Notes: generated from the sequence alone by a model not told the origin. DNA of 64,000 bases from Brevibacterium linens ATCC 9172 (GCF_900169165.1 NZ_FXYY01000009.1:1-64000), one strand, 5' to 3'. Counted from the first letter of the stretch, positions 54,390 through 63,604 are shown. Translations and numbers: made by a program.

Positions 54390-55513
54390 GTTGGCTAACT
54401 CGAAACTTATCGGAGCTTGTGACCCTTCAGCGTGGACACGATTTGCCGGAAAGCCATCGTGCGGCCGATGGGCAAATTCCCGTAGTTGGTTCGTCCGGGA
54501 TTACAGGCGTTCATGATGTTGCTCGATACCCAGGGCCTGGCGTGGCTATTGGCCGAAGTGGAGCATCAATCGGCGTAGCCACCTACGTTAAAGAACCGTA
54601 TTGGCCGCTGAACACCTGCCTGTTCGTCACCGATTTCAAGGGCAACGACCCACGGTGGGTGTACTGGATGTTGAAGGGAATCGATTTCGTCGGTTTCAAC
54701 TCCGGAAGTGCCCAGCCGTCATTGAACCGCAACTACTTGGCCGGGATACCTGTCTACGTTCCACCACGTGACGTGCAGGCGGCGATCGCTGAGGTCCTCG
54801 GCGCCCTCGACGACAAAATCGCCGCCAATGAGCGACTGTCCGGTGCGGTGCAAGATCTGTTGCAAGAACGCTTCGCATTACTGAGGCTGGATGGCTTCAC
54901 GGGGGACGGCTCGTTCTTGACCGTCAGCGACCTATTCGACGTGAATCCTCGAACCTCTCAAAAACTGGCTGGTCAGGCTCCATATCTTGGCATGAAGGAC
55001 CTTCCTGACTCTTCCATGACTGTGGGCTCGTGGTCCACTCGCGAAGCAAAGAGCGGTGCACGGTTCATTAACGGCGATGTGCTGCTTGCGCGCATTACTC
55101 CTTGCTTGGAGAACGGCAAAGCTGGCTACGTAGATTTCCTCGAGAATACGGAAGTCGGTGTTGGTTCGACTGAGTTCATCGTCTTCCGTGCTAGGTCGCC
55201 ATTGCTTTCAGCTGTCCCGTTCTTTTTGACGAAGAGTGAGCGCTTTCGCGATTTTGCGATCAAGCACATGCAGGGGACCAGTGGTCGGCAGAGGCTTGCG
55301 GCTGCAGACGTTGCGGATTACCGGCTGGCCAAGGTGGACGACGAGAGTCTAAATCGCTTCGGAGAGCTGTCATTGAGCTTGCTTAAGCGTGTAAAGACGG
55401 CTGTGTCTGAGTCTCGGGCTCTCGCTCGCACTCGCGACGAACTTCTCCCGCTGCTGATGAACGGAAAGATCACGGTCAAGGATGCGGAGGCGGTAGTGAG
55501 CGACGCGGTCTGA
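54386..55513 (+). CDS. hsdS: Type I restriction-modification specificity subunit
   Basis: HsdS chooses the DNA target through two recognition domains. The 375-aa protein has two half-repeats, each ending with a coiled helix: SLNRNYLAGIPVYVPPRDVQAAIAEVLGALDDKIAANERL in the middle and a shorter one at the C-terminus. The DNA is clearly richer in A/T than hsdM and hsdR, which is common for swapped specificity genes and suggests transfer. It starts within the hsdM stop. A CCGGCT/AGCCGG hairpin at 55543-55558 follows. Confidence 0.93.
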   Translation: MSWLTRNLSELVTLQRGHDLPESHRAADGQIPVVGSSGITGVHDVARYPGPGVAIGRSGASIGVATYVKEPYWPLNTCLFVTDFKGNDPRWVYWMLKGIDFVGFNSGSAQPSLNRNYLAGIPVYVPPRDVQAAIAEVLGALDDKIAANERLSGAVQDLLQERFALLRLDGFTGDGSFLTVSDLFDVNPRTSQKLAGQAPYLGMKDLPDSSMTVGSWSTREAKSGARFINGDVLLARITPCLENGKAGYVDFLENTEVGVGSTEFIVFRARSPLLSAVPFFLTKSERFRDFAIKHMQGTSGRQRLAAADVADYRLAKVDDESLNRFGELSLSLLKRVKTAVSESRALARTRDELLPLLMNGKITVKDAEAVVSDAV

Positions 55514-55542
55514 GCCAGTCGAACCTGCATTCGTCTGAACAG

Positions 55543-55558
55543 CCGGCTTCGGAGCCGG
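55543..55558 (+). terminator. Small hairpin after hsdS
   Basis: CCGGCT and AGCCGG pair around a TCGG loop, 29 nt beyond the hsdS stop. It may attenuate transcription between hsdS and the AlbA-type gene, which could have its own promoter. Confidence 0.3.
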
Positions 55559-55648
55559 GAGCGCCCACTTGGACAGCTACTTCGACAACTCTTTCACTGA
55601 ATTGAAAAGGTGGTAAGGTTTCTGAAAAGGAGGGAGGTCGGTGAAAAG

Positions 55649-57403
55649 GTGCAAGACGCTGAACTGACTGCAGCCGTGCATCGCCTCCGGACGCTTGGGG
55701 TGGAGCCAGCCGATGTCGAGGTCAAGGCCTCGGTCGGAAAGCTTCCGAAGACGGTTCCGGAGACCTTGAGCGCTTTTGCCAACGGTCAGGGCGGAACTGT
55801 CTTACTCGGCATCGACGAATCGGCCGACTTCACCGCAGCTGACGGCTTCGACGCCGCTGCGATACGTGATGCTCTCGCCGGTGCGTGCGCTGACAAACTG
55901 ACACCTCCGATTCGAGATGAAGTCGAAGTCCTCGAATTCGAGGGCTCCGCCATTGTCCGCATTGTTGTTTCCGAAGCACTGCCCAAGGACAAACCCTGCC
56001 ACCTCACAGACCGTGGCGCGCACCAGGGCTCTTTCATCCGCAGCGGGGACGGTGATCGGAAGCTGACCGGCTATGAGGTCACCCAGCTGCTCACGAATAC
56101 GATTCAGCAGACTCACGACCGCGAACAAGTCGCGGAGGCAAGCAGAGAGCACCTTGATGACGAGCTCTGCACCGAACTCGTCAAGAGGGCCACAGAGCGC
56201 ACTCCGCGCGCGTTCAAAGGCCAGAACGAGGACGAAGTGCTGACAGGACTGGGGGTTCTCACGACCGCCGGCGGAGAGACTCGCCCCACCTTGGCAGGAC
56301 TGCTGACCGTCGGAAAATACCCTCAGCAGTTCTTCCCTCAGTTGTTCATCTCGTTCGTAGTCTTTCCTGGACGTGATCGAGCGAGCCTGGGGCCGTCCGG
56401 GGAACGCTTCTACGACAACCTCAGCCTGGACGGTCCGATTCCCGATCAGCTTGACGCGGCTATAGACGCAATGCGCAAACACATGAGCCGAGCCGCGATC
56501 ATTCACGGAATCGGACGCGAAGACCGCTATGACTACCCGATCGAAGCTCTGCGTGAGGTCTTCGCCAATGCCCTGCTTCATCGCGACTACAGTCCGGAAT
56601 CCCGGGGGACCCAGATTCAGATCGAACTGTTCCCGGATCGACTGGAAGTGCGGAGTCCCGGAGGACTGTACGGGGAAGTGGCGGCAGAATCGCTGGGCAC
56701 TGACGAAGGTGGCTCGACCTCCCGAAATGCCACTTTGGCGAAGCTCCTCTCCGATATGCCTGTGATCGGGGAGAAGGAGACCATCGTTGAAAACCGCGGA
56801 ACCGGTCTGGTCAGAGTGGCAGCGGCACTCAGAGCGGTCGGAATGTCTCCGCCCGAGTTCGACGTTTCACCAGGACACCTCACAGTGACGATGCAGAGGA
56901 CGGCACTGTTGTCGACACAGACAATGGACCGGATCAACCGACTGGGTCTTGCCGGGCTGTCGGACACTCATCATCTGGCGATCGCGATGATGATCAATGC
57001 CGGACGAACAAACGTCGCCATGCTCAAAGGCTGGAGCGTGCCCGGTGACGAAGCCCGAGCCGTCCTCAAAGACCTTGTTGATCGACGAATAGCCGAAATC
57101 AAGGGCGGCAGACGATACGCCAGCTACCACCTTGTGCCCGGCGAACCGACGATGGCTGCTGCGATACCTTCACAAATGCAGTCTCGTCAGCCCGGGATCG
57201 ATGGGCAACTCGATGCCGTGGTTCAGGCTCTTGGTGCAGGCCATGCGCTGACAAGTGAGATCGCATCGCAATTGGGCTTGAGTCACACCACTGTGTGGCG
57301 TCGGCTGAGAACCCTGATGGAACGAGGGATCGTCGAACGGGTCGGCACGCAGTCGAGTTCCAAACAGAGTTATCGCCTCATCGCCAGAAACGAGGAAGTA
57401 TGA
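55649..57403 (+). CDS. AlbA_2/Schlafen-like putative ATP-binding regulator
   Basis: The 584-aa protein has an N-terminal AlbA_2 domain (EVKASVGKLPKTVPETLSAFANGQGGTVLLGIDE), a GHKL-like ATPase region (ALREVFANALLHRDYSP and EIFPDRLEVRSPGG-type sequence, then ENRGTGLVRV), and a C-terminal winged HTH (TSEIASQLGLSHTTVWRRLRTLMERGIV). Such genes are often inside type I restriction loci, and the role is not settled. GTG 55649 is preceded by AGGAGGGAGG at 11 nt. A GTG at 55610 is an alternative. It overlaps hsdR by 4 nt, so it belongs to the operon. Confidence 0.8.
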   Translation: MQDAELTAAVHRLRTLGVEPADVEVKASVGKLPKTVPETLSAFANGQGGTVLLGIDESADFTAADGFDAAAIRDALAGACADKLTPPIRDEVEVLEFEGSAIVRIVVSEALPKDKPCHLTDRGAHQGSFIRSGDGDRKLTGYEVTQLLTNTIQQTHDREQVAEASREHLDDELCTELVKRATERTPRAFKGQNEDEVLTGLGVLTTAGGETRPTLAGLLTVGKYPQQFFPQLFISFVVFPGRDRASLGPSGERFYDNLSLDGPIPDQLDAAIDAMRKHMSRAAIIHGIGREDRYDYPIEALREVFANALLHRDYSPESRGTQIQIELFPDRLEVRSPGGLYGEVAAESLGTDEGGSTSRNATLAKLLSDMPVIGEKETIVENRGTGLVRVAAALRAVGMSPPEFDVSPGHLTVTMQRTALLSTQTMDRINRLGLAGLSDTHHLAIAMMINAGRTNVAMLKGWSVPGDEARAVLKDLVDRRIAEIKGGRRYASYHLVPGEPTMAAAIPSQMQSRQPGIDGQLDAVVQALGAGHALTSEIASQLGLSHTTVWRRLRTLMERGIVERVGTQSSSKQSYRLIARNEEV

Positions 57404-60400
57404 TCCCCGAATCCGAATGGGAGACCTTTCACATCGACCGCCTCGTCGAGAACGGGTGGGAGCACGTACCGGGCCCGGAGGTCATACCCGGGCAGACCGA
57501 TGGGCGGACGGAATGGGACGGCCTCGTCCTCAAGACTCGGGCAGCTCAGGCCCTGCGCACGCTCAACCCGGGCGTTCCTCCGCGGTACCTCGACGAAGCG
57601 CTGGGAGAGATCCTCGCGGCCGCCTCGGCGGATCCGATTGCGGAGAACTTCAGGTTCCACGGATACCTGACCCATGGCTATCGCGGCATCTCCTACATCG
57701 ATGCCGACGGAACCGAACAGAACCCGACGATCCGCCTCTTCAGCCACCGTCCCGAGGACAACTCCTACCTGGCGATCAACCAGGTGACGATCCGCAACCG
57801 TGAGATCGAACGACGCTTCGACATCGTTCTCTACGTCAACGGGTTCCCGCTGGTGATCATGGAGATCAAACGGGCCGGCGACGCGAACACAGGCGAACGA
57901 GAGGCCTACGCGCAACTGCAGACGTACCTGCGGGAATTCCCCGACGCTTTCTCCTGCTGCGCCCTCACCGTCGTCAGCGACGGAGTGAACGCGAAATATG
58001 GGACCCCATTCACCCCCTTCAACCACTACTCACCATGGAATGTCGACGACGACGGCGCGGTGGTTGCACTCGGCCGCGACCACACGGATACGGGAGCGAG
58101 CCTCGGCAGCGAAGTGCTCATCGACGGGGTGTTCAATCAGGAGCGATTCGGACAGATCATCCGCAACTTCGTGGCCTTCGACGAAGGCGCGGACGGTCTG
58201 GCCAAACGGGTCGCCAAACCGCACCAGTACTTCGCGGTCACCAAGGCGGTCGGCACTACCGTCGAGGCGGTGCGCAGCGACGGTCGTGCGGGGGTCGTGT
58301 GGCATACGCAGGGATCGGGCAAGTCCATGGAGATGGAACTGTACGCCCATCTCGTCGCGATCCGACCCGAACTGAAGAATCCGACGATCGTCGTCGTCAC
58401 GGACCGAACCGAACTCGACTCCCAGCTGTTCGAAACCTTCGACCGCTCCCAACTTCTAGCCGAAAATCCGGTCAAGATCTCCTCCCGGCGGGAACTCCGG
58501 GAGGCGCTGACCCATAAGGCCACGGGTGGGATCTATTTCAGCACGCTGCAGAAGTTCGGTCGCACCGACAGCGAACGCGCCGACGGGCTCGACCACCCGG
58601 AACTGAGCAATCGCCGGAACATCATCGTCATTGTCGATGAAGCACATCGGTCCCACTATGACGAGCTCGACGGCTTCGCCCGACACATTCGCGACGCCCT
58701 GCCCAGAGCCTCATTCATCGCATTCACCGGCACCCCGATCTCCTTCGCCGACCGCAACACCCAAGAGGTGTTCGGCGATGTCATCGACACCTATGACCTC
58801 TCCCGGGCCGTCAGCGACGGCGCCACGGTCCCGGTCGTCTACGAGCCGCGCCTGATCGAGATGGGACTGGGGCAAGAGGTCTCCGAAGACGACCTCAACA
58901 CCTCGGCCGACGAGGCGACCGCGGGCCTCGACGATGTCGAACGCACCCGCGTGGAGCAGTCGGTCGCCGTGATCAACTCCGTCTACGGCAACCACGAACG
59001 GCTGCAGCTGCTGGCCGCCGATATCGTCGAGCACTGGGAACAGCGTTCGGAATCGATGCGGCCATTCATCGCCGCACCCGGCAAGGCGATGATCGTCTGC
59101 GCCACGCGTGAGATCTGCGCCCGACTCTATGAAGAGATCATCGAATTGCGCCCGGACTGGCACAGCGACGACGTCGACGCCGGCAGGATCAAGGTCGTCT
59201 ACTCATCGAATTCGTCGGATTCCGGACTCATCGCGAAGCATCGCCGGCGGCAGGGGCAGAACAAGACGATTCAGAAGCGCATCAAAGACGTCGACGACGA
59301 ACTCGAACTCGTCATCGTCAAGGACATGATGCTCACCGGCTTCGACGCCCCACAGCTGCACACGCTGTATCTGGACAGGCCTCTGAAGAACGCGCTGCTC
59401 ATGCAGACCCTGGCGAGAGTGAATCGCACCTATCGGGGCAAAACCGACGGACTCATGGTCGCCTATGCTCCGATCGCGAACAACCTGCGCAACGCGCTGG
59501 CCGAATACACGGCGCGTGATCAGGAAACCGAACCGATGGGGCGCAAATTCGACGATGCTGTGCGAGTTGTTCACGAGTTTCTTGATGCTTTGGACACTTT
59601 GTGCGCCGGATACGACTGGCGGGCGAAACTCGACGGACAGCCCGGCAGTCACATCAAGGCTGCACTGGGCCTGACGAACTATCTGCGCGATCCCGCGCAT
59701 GCGGATGTGACGCTGGCACAACACCCTCGAGGGCTCGACGACGGCACCGAGAACTCTTCGGGCACGAATGCACCTGAGGGGTCGGGACTGGCTGAGAACT
59801 ATCGGCGCCTGTCCGGAAGTCTGGCACGAGCGTGGGCACTGGCCCGCGGCGCCGACGAACTCAAAGACAGGCGAGCGGACGCGCAGTTCTACGAAGAGGT
59901 GCGCGTGTGGATGGCGAAGTTCGACGCGCAGGAGCGGCAGGCCTCGGGGCGCCCGGTATCCGAGGACGTCGAGCTGATGCTCGCGGGCCTGCTGGAGGAG
60001 TCGACCCATGCTGGGGAGATCGTTGACATCTATGAGGCCGCTGGGCTCTCGAAACCGTCGCTGCAGGACTTGACCCCGGATCTCACCCACCAAGCCCAGA
60101 AGTCTCCGACTCCCCACCTGGCCATCGAAGCACTCAGGGATGTCCTCACCGACCGGGCGACGCAGCTGACGAAGAGCAACCTCGTGCGGCAGAAGGCATT
60201 TGCCGAGCGGATCCGAGAGCTGATGAACAGGTATACGAATCAGCAGTTGACCTCGGCCGAGGTGATCGCAGAGCTCGTGGAGCTCGCGCGCGAGGTGGCC
60301 GACGAAGGCAACCGTGGTCAGCAGTTCGATCCGCCTCTGGATTGGAAGGAGCTGGCCTTCTATGATGCGGTGGCGGAGAACGAATCCGCAGTGCAGAGCC

Positions 60401-60621
60401 AGGGCGCGGACACATTGGCGCAGATCGCCCGGGAACTCGTGGGAATTATGCAGCGTGATGTCAAGACCGACTGGACTGTGCGCGACGACGTTCGTGCCAA
60501 GCTGCGGACATCGGTGAAGCTGCTGCTCATCCGGCACAAGTACCCGCCGGATCGGCGCAAAGAGGCGATCCAGCTCGTCATCGATCAGATGGAGGAGCTG
60601 GCGAAGGTGCAGGCGGCATGA
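57400..60621 (+). CDS. hsdR: Type I restriction endonuclease subunit (helicase/nuclease)
   Basis: HsdR translocates DNA with ATP and cuts it. The 1073-aa protein has the nuclease motif FPLVIMEIKRAG near residues 147-160, Walker A as WHTQGSGKSMEME, a DEAH-type Walker B (IVDEAHRSHYDE), SAT-like FTGTPISFADR, and later helicase motifs including LMQTLARVNRTYRG. All look intact, and the length is normal. ATG 57400 overlaps the upstream stop. Confidence 0.95.
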   Translation: MIPESEWETFHIDRLVENGWEHVPGPEVIPGQTDGRTEWDGLVLKTRAAQALRTLNPGVPPRYLDEALGEILAAASADPIAENFRFHGYLTHGYRGISYIDADGTEQNPTIRLFSHRPEDNSYLAINQVTIRNREIERRFDIVLYVNGFPLVIMEIKRAGDANTGEREAYAQLQTYLREFPDAFSCCALTVVSDGVNAKYGTPFTPFNHYSPWNVDDDGAVVALGRDHTDTGASLGSEVLIDGVFNQERFGQIIRNFVAFDEGADGLAKRVAKPHQYFAVTKAVGTTVEAVRSDGRAGVVWHTQGSGKSMEMELYAHLVAIRPELKNPTIVVVTDRTELDSQLFETFDRSQLLAENPVKISSRRELREALTHKATGGIYFSTLQKFGRTDSERADGLDHPELSNRRNIIVIVDEAHRSHYDELDGFARHIRDALPRASFIAFTGTPISFADRNTQEVFGDVIDTYDLSRAVSDGATVPVVYEPRLIEMGLGQEVSEDDLNTSADEATAGLDDVERTRVEQSVAVINSVYGNHERLQLLAADIVEHWEQRSESMRPFIAAPGKAMIVCATREICARLYEEIIELRPDWHSDDVDAGRIKVVYSSNSSDSGLIAKHRRRQGQNKTIQKRIKDVDDELELVIVKDMMLTGFDAPQLHTLYLDRPLKNALLMQTLARVNRTYRGKTDGLMVAYAPIANNLRNALAEYTARDQETEPMGRKFDDAVRVVHEFLDALDTLCAGYDWRAKLDGQPGSHIKAALGLTNYLRDPAHADVTLAQHPRGLDDGTENSSGTNAPEGSGLAENYRRLSGSLARAWALARGADELKDRRADAQFYEEVRVWMAKFDAQERQASGRPVSEDVELMLAGLLEESTHAGEIVDIYEAAGLSKPSLQDLTPDLTHQAQKSPTPHLAIEALRDVLTDRATQLTKSNLVRQKAFAERIRELMNRYTNQQLTSAEVIAELVELAREVADEGNRGQQFDPPLDWKELAFYDAVAENESAVQSQGADTLAQIARELVGIMQRDVKTDWTVRDDVRAKLRTSVKLLLIRHKYPPDRRKEAIQLVIDQMEELAKVQAA

Positions 60622-60637
60622 TCGCGATCGAACAAGA

Positions 60638-61993
60638 TCACCCACCGCGCTGATGTGCTTTGACCCGATAGTCGACGCCGCGAACCCGCCGGGTGTGGCC
60701 CCGGACGTCGTGTCGTTTGGACTCCGAATGAGGGGAGTTTCCGCGAACCCTCGAGTGGACACCGATGTCAGCCATCGAGCTTGCCGTTTTGATTCGGTAG
60801 ACGGAAGAGATCGCAAAGTGAGCTGACGAAACTGTGAATGCAAGACTTAGGTCTTCAGCGGAATGGGACTTCTTGAGCTTGCGATTGGCGTTGAAGATAT
60901 AGAGAAGGATCAGGCCGACGCTCTGTTTCGGGCCGTCGGGGATAGGGGTCTGAGAACGAATCAGTGAACGTTGGAAGTTGATGCGATCGACAATCGCGGA
61001 ACCGAGCCAAAGGTCCGCGACCAGCCCCTTCTCCTGCACGCGGATTCTGATGCTATCGACGACTGTCGAGGTGCTGACGCGAACCCGCTCTGGGAACCTG
61101 ATGATCCATCGTTGGTGAACGCTCAGCGCTTCGGCAAGAAAATAGGTGTCAGCCGAGATGACACGCCAACTGCCTGTCTCCACGCGGTGTTTGATGTTCG
61201 CGAAGATCGAATCGTCGAATACAACCAGCGCTCCGCCCGATTCTCGGGCCGCTGGGGCAGGCGGTGGAGATTCCGGCTCTTGCCTTCGGGCTGGAACAGC
61301 CGTGCTCATCACTGTCTTCTCGGTGGTGAGGCGGTTGTTCTTCTTCCTCTTCGGCGAAGAGCGTTCGTCGATCCGCGGAAGGTTGAGGGCCTTAATCTGA
61401 TCCGGAGAATACAAAGACTGCCCTCGTCCCTTTGACGCCGCGTACGGCAGCCCCTCAAGCCACTGCGACGTTTCCTTCCATCCGACACCTCTGAGTACGG
61501 CAAGCTGAAAAGGTCGGGCCTGCTTGGTCAAGCGAGCTTTTCGGACAAGCGCCTTCTGAGCATCCACGCGACGCTCACCAGGCGTGCATACCTTTGCTTG
61601 CCGCATCACCGCCTGAACCTGAGGGATCGCGAGGCTGTTGAAACCAAGAAGTCGTCTCGCGACGAAGTCGACTTGGTCGGGCCACGGAGACTCTCGAGCG
61701 TAAAGGGTCAGCCCCTTAAGTACGACTTTCTTAGCTTCAGGCGATTTCAGCTCCTCGGCTTCTTTCAGGGTTCGAAAGAACTGATCGTGGTGGAGCGCAT
61801 ATGCCACGAGGCGTGGCAAGCGGTCGACCAGATCAGCTCGGTGCCGAATGTCCGCAGCCATTCTCTTGACCTGAGGGCGGAAGAGACCTCGGTGCTCAAG
61901 GAACGTAGTCACGCTGGCAAAGAGATGCTGGTGATTTCCCTCGCGTTTGATCTTTCGCGGCAACCATGCCCCCCTTGCTCTGGAGTCAACCAA
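60638..61993 (-). CDS. Hypothetical 451-aa protein next to the restriction locus
   Basis: The frame stays open for 1.35 kb on the minus strand, convergent with hsdR and with lower GC than its neighbours, a sign of transfer. The N-terminal half is helical and basic, the middle has a Pro/Glu/Ala-rich linker near residues 235-253, and the C-terminal half includes SGGALVVFDDSIFANIKHRV and ends in RGHTRRVRGVDYRVKAHQRGG. A similar RGH.RR tail occurs on many uncharacterised phage or plasmid-borne proteins. The start is uncertain: TTG 61993 has no ribosome binding site. A TATGTT -10 box at 62018-62013 lies just upstream. Confidence 0.55.
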   Translation of the reverse strand: MVDSRARGAWLPRKIKREGNHQHLFASVTTFLEHRGLFRPQVKRMAADIRHRADLVDRLPRLVAYALHHDQFFRTLKEAEELKSPEAKKVVLKGLTLYARESPWPDQVDFVARRLLGFNSLAIPQVQAVMRQAKVCTPGERRVDAQKALVRKARLTKQARPFQLAVLRGVGWKETSQWLEGLPYAASKGRGQSLYSPDQIKALNLPRIDERSSPKRKKNNRLTTEKTVMSTAVPARRQEPESPPPAPAARESGGALVVFDDSIFANIKHRVETGSWRVISADTYFLAEALSVHQRWIIRFPERVRVSTSTVVDSIRIRVQEKGLVADLWLGSAIVDRINFQRSLIRSQTPIPDGPKQSVGLILLYIFNANRKLKKSHSAEDLSLAFTVSSAHFAISSVYRIKTASSMADIGVHSRVRGNSPHSESKRHDVRGHTRRVRGVDYRVKAHQRGG

Positions 61994-62119
61994 CCATTCG
62001 AACTACCGATGTAACATATTCTGCTTCTTTTGGTGGAGGTGCACAAAGCATCGCTCTGTTCGGCTCAAGCTTTGAGACCCGAAGGTTCTGCGGAGAGAAA
62101 ACTTAGCCAGGCGAGGCAA

Positions 62120-62137
62120 CTAGGGCGTGTCTCCTAT
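62120..62137 (+). repeat. Left terminal inverted repeat of the insertion sequence, with CTAG flank
   Basis: CTAG at 62120-62123 is followed by GGCGTGTCTCCTAT. Including the CTAG it matches the right end in 17 of 18 positions. Confidence 0.85.
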
Positions 62138-62165
62138 TTCCTCGGGATCTGTTTGCGAGACTTAC

Positions 62166-62585
62166 ATGATGGCTGGTTTTCATCACATCGAAGTCTGGGT
62201 CGCCGATATCGAGGAGGCTTCCGTTGAGTGGGGATGGCTACTGAGCCGCCTCGGGTTCACACTCACAAGCACCTGGACGCAGGGACAAACGTGGACAGGA
62301 GGTGGCGCGTACCTGACGTTGACAACGTCACCGAACACGACTGCAGAGACCCATGATCGGAGACGACCAGGGGTGAATCATCTCGCGTTCAAAGCCGGTA
62401 GTCCCGCCAGCGTCGATACGATCATGACAGACGCCGCAGAACACGGGTGGAGGCCCCTCTATCACGACCGATACCCCCACGCGGGCGGACCGGACCATTA
62501 CGCCGGTTGGTTAGAGAACTCTGCAGGCTTCAAAGCTGAAGTCGTCGCAGAACTGTCTGCTGTTAACGCAGCCACGTCAGGATAG
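62166..62585 (+). CDS. VOC/glyoxalase-superfamily protein carried inside the IS
   Basis: The 139-aa single-domain VOC protein begins with FHHIEVWVADIEEASVEWGWLL and has RRPGVNHLAFKAGSPASVDTI and DRYPHAGGPDHYAGWLENSAGFKAEVVAE, with a His and Glu in metal-ligand positions. Related actinobacterial proteins are often annotated as glyoxalase or lactoylglutathione-lyase-like. The reaction is unknown. Its natural end would be near VVAE. The last ten residues (LSAVNAATSG) come from DNA that also encodes the transposase C-terminus, on the opposite strand, with a 23-bp overlap. The left IS tip is 42 nt before its ATG. A second ATG at 62169 is possible. Confidence 0.8.
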   Translation: MMAGFHHIEVWVADIEEASVEWGWLLSRLGFTLTSTWTQGQTWTGGGAYLTLTTSPNTTAETHDRRRPGVNHLAFKAGSPASVDTIMTDAAEHGWRPLYHDRYPHAGGPDHYAGWLENSAGFKAEVVAELSAVNAATSG

Positions 62586-63072
62586 CGCTGATCACGACCG
62601 CTGCTCGATAGACGATCGCGAGTTTGTCATACCTGGTGGCCAGTCCTCTCCACTGCTTGGCATAGGCGAATGATCGCTCGACGACATTGCGATTCCGATA
62701 GGCAACGGCATTGAATGCTGGTCGACGTCCACCACAAGTCCCACGGTTTCTCCTGGCAGTGATTTGGGTGCTCTTCTCCGGGATCACCGCCTTGACCCTA
62801 CGGGTCCGCAGATACTCTCGATTGGCTCTGGACCCATAAGCACGGTCAGCCAGAACCGAGTTCGGACGGGTCCGTGCACGGCCAGGACCGACTCGGGGAA
62901 CTCGGATATCTGCCAACACTTCAGGCATTATCGCTCCGTCATGGCGCTGGCCGCCGGTGATCACGATCGCCAACGGTCGACCTTTACCGTCGACGGCGTG
63001 ATGGATCTTCGTCGTCAGCCCGCCACGAGACCGTCCGATGCCATGCCCGGCTGGCTCAGTCTCCTGATCGGT
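62563..63072 (-). CDS. IS5-family transposase, second frame (OrfB part)
   Basis: This frame carries EPAGHGIGRSRGGLTTKIH, the second catalytic Asp in VLADRAYGSRANREYL, and the catalytic Glu in YRNRNVVERSFAYAKQWRGLATRYDK. The whole DDE set appears present once the two frames are joined. The start is by frameshift from OrfA and not from a codon here. The frame is open further upstream (to 63438), but that part is antisense-like. Confidence 0.8.
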   Translation of the reverse strand, partial: TDQETEPAGHGIGRSRGGLTTKIHHAVDGKGRPLAIVITGGQRHDGAIMPEVLADIRVPRVGPGRARTRPNSVLADRAYGSRANREYLRTRRVKAVIPEKSTQITARRNRGTCGGRRPAFNAVAYRNRNVVERSFAYAKQWRGLATRYDKLAIVYRAAVVISAILTWLR

Positions 63073-63472
63073 CAGATTCTTGTAATTCGAGGTAGCCCCC
63101 TGTGTCTTGGTCAGGGCGGGACGTGTTCGTTGCGTGCTGGTGGGCACGATTGATCGTGCCATCGACGGAGACGTTCCAATCGATGTCGCCGGCAGCGTCG
63201 GCATCAGCGAGAATCTGGGCGAGGACGCGGTCCCAGGTGCCGTCGGAGGCGTAGCGGCGGTGTCGTTTCCACACTGTTTGCCAGGGGCCGAAGTGTTCTC
63301 GTGGAAGGTCGCGCCAGGCGATGCCGGCCCGGTATCGGTAGGCGATGCCCTCGACGATCCGACGGTTGTTTTCGAAGGGTCGAGCTCTTTTGCCCTCGTT
63401 GGAAGGTAGGAGTGGTTCGATGCGTGACCATTGTTCATCGGTGAATACGTGGTGTCTTTGATCTGTTGTCAC
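63056..63472 (-). CDS. IS5-family transposase, first frame (OrfA part)
   Basis: The 138-aa frame begins MTTDQRHHVFTDEQWSRIEPLLP and has the DUF4096-like N-terminal domain followed by the first catalytic Asp in VSVDGTINRAHQHATNTSRPDQDTGG. It stops 16 bases into the OrfB overlap. To continue into OrfB a ribosome must shift +1, and no A-rich slippery run is visible at the overlap, so either an unusual signal or a disabling mutation is involved. Confidence 0.8.
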   Translation of the reverse strand: MTTDQRHHVFTDEQWSRIEPLLPSNEGKRARPFENNRRIVEGIAYRYRAGIAWRDLPREHFGPWQTVWKRHRRYASDGTWDRVLAQILADADAAGDIDWNVSVDGTINRAHQHATNTSRPDQDTGGYLELQESDRSGD

Positions 63473-63504
63473 ACATTCACCGTGTCAGTGATGAAATCGT
63501 CAAT

Positions 63505-63522
63505 AAAGGAGACACGCCCTAG
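63505..63522 (-). repeat. Right terminal inverted repeat of the insertion sequence, with CTAG flank
   Basis: Read on the minus strand, CTAGGGCGTGTCTCCTTT matches the left end except for one base. The CTAG here (63519-63522) is the second copy of the probable target duplication. Confidence 0.85.
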
Positions 63523-63604
63523 ATGCGGCGAACGTAGCCGTGAATTTCGCTCCATGAGCTCGTATTCGCCCGCGAGCTCACCGGTGGGCGATCAGGGACG
63601 ACCA

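Larger units (their letters stand above)
62124..63518. mobile_element. IS5-type insertion sequence (IS427/IS112-like) with a cargo gene
   Basis: The element is 1395 bp, from GGCGTGTCTCC at 62124 to GGAGACACGCC ending at 63518, flanked on both sides by CTAG, which is likely its target duplication. The transposase is in two overlapping frames on the minus strand and begins 46 nt inside the right end. Between its stop (62563) and the left end lie about 440 extra bases with a VOC gene on the plus strand. Normal members of this group are about 850-950 bp and end soon after the transposase stop, so the gene is cargo. Confidence 0.85.
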
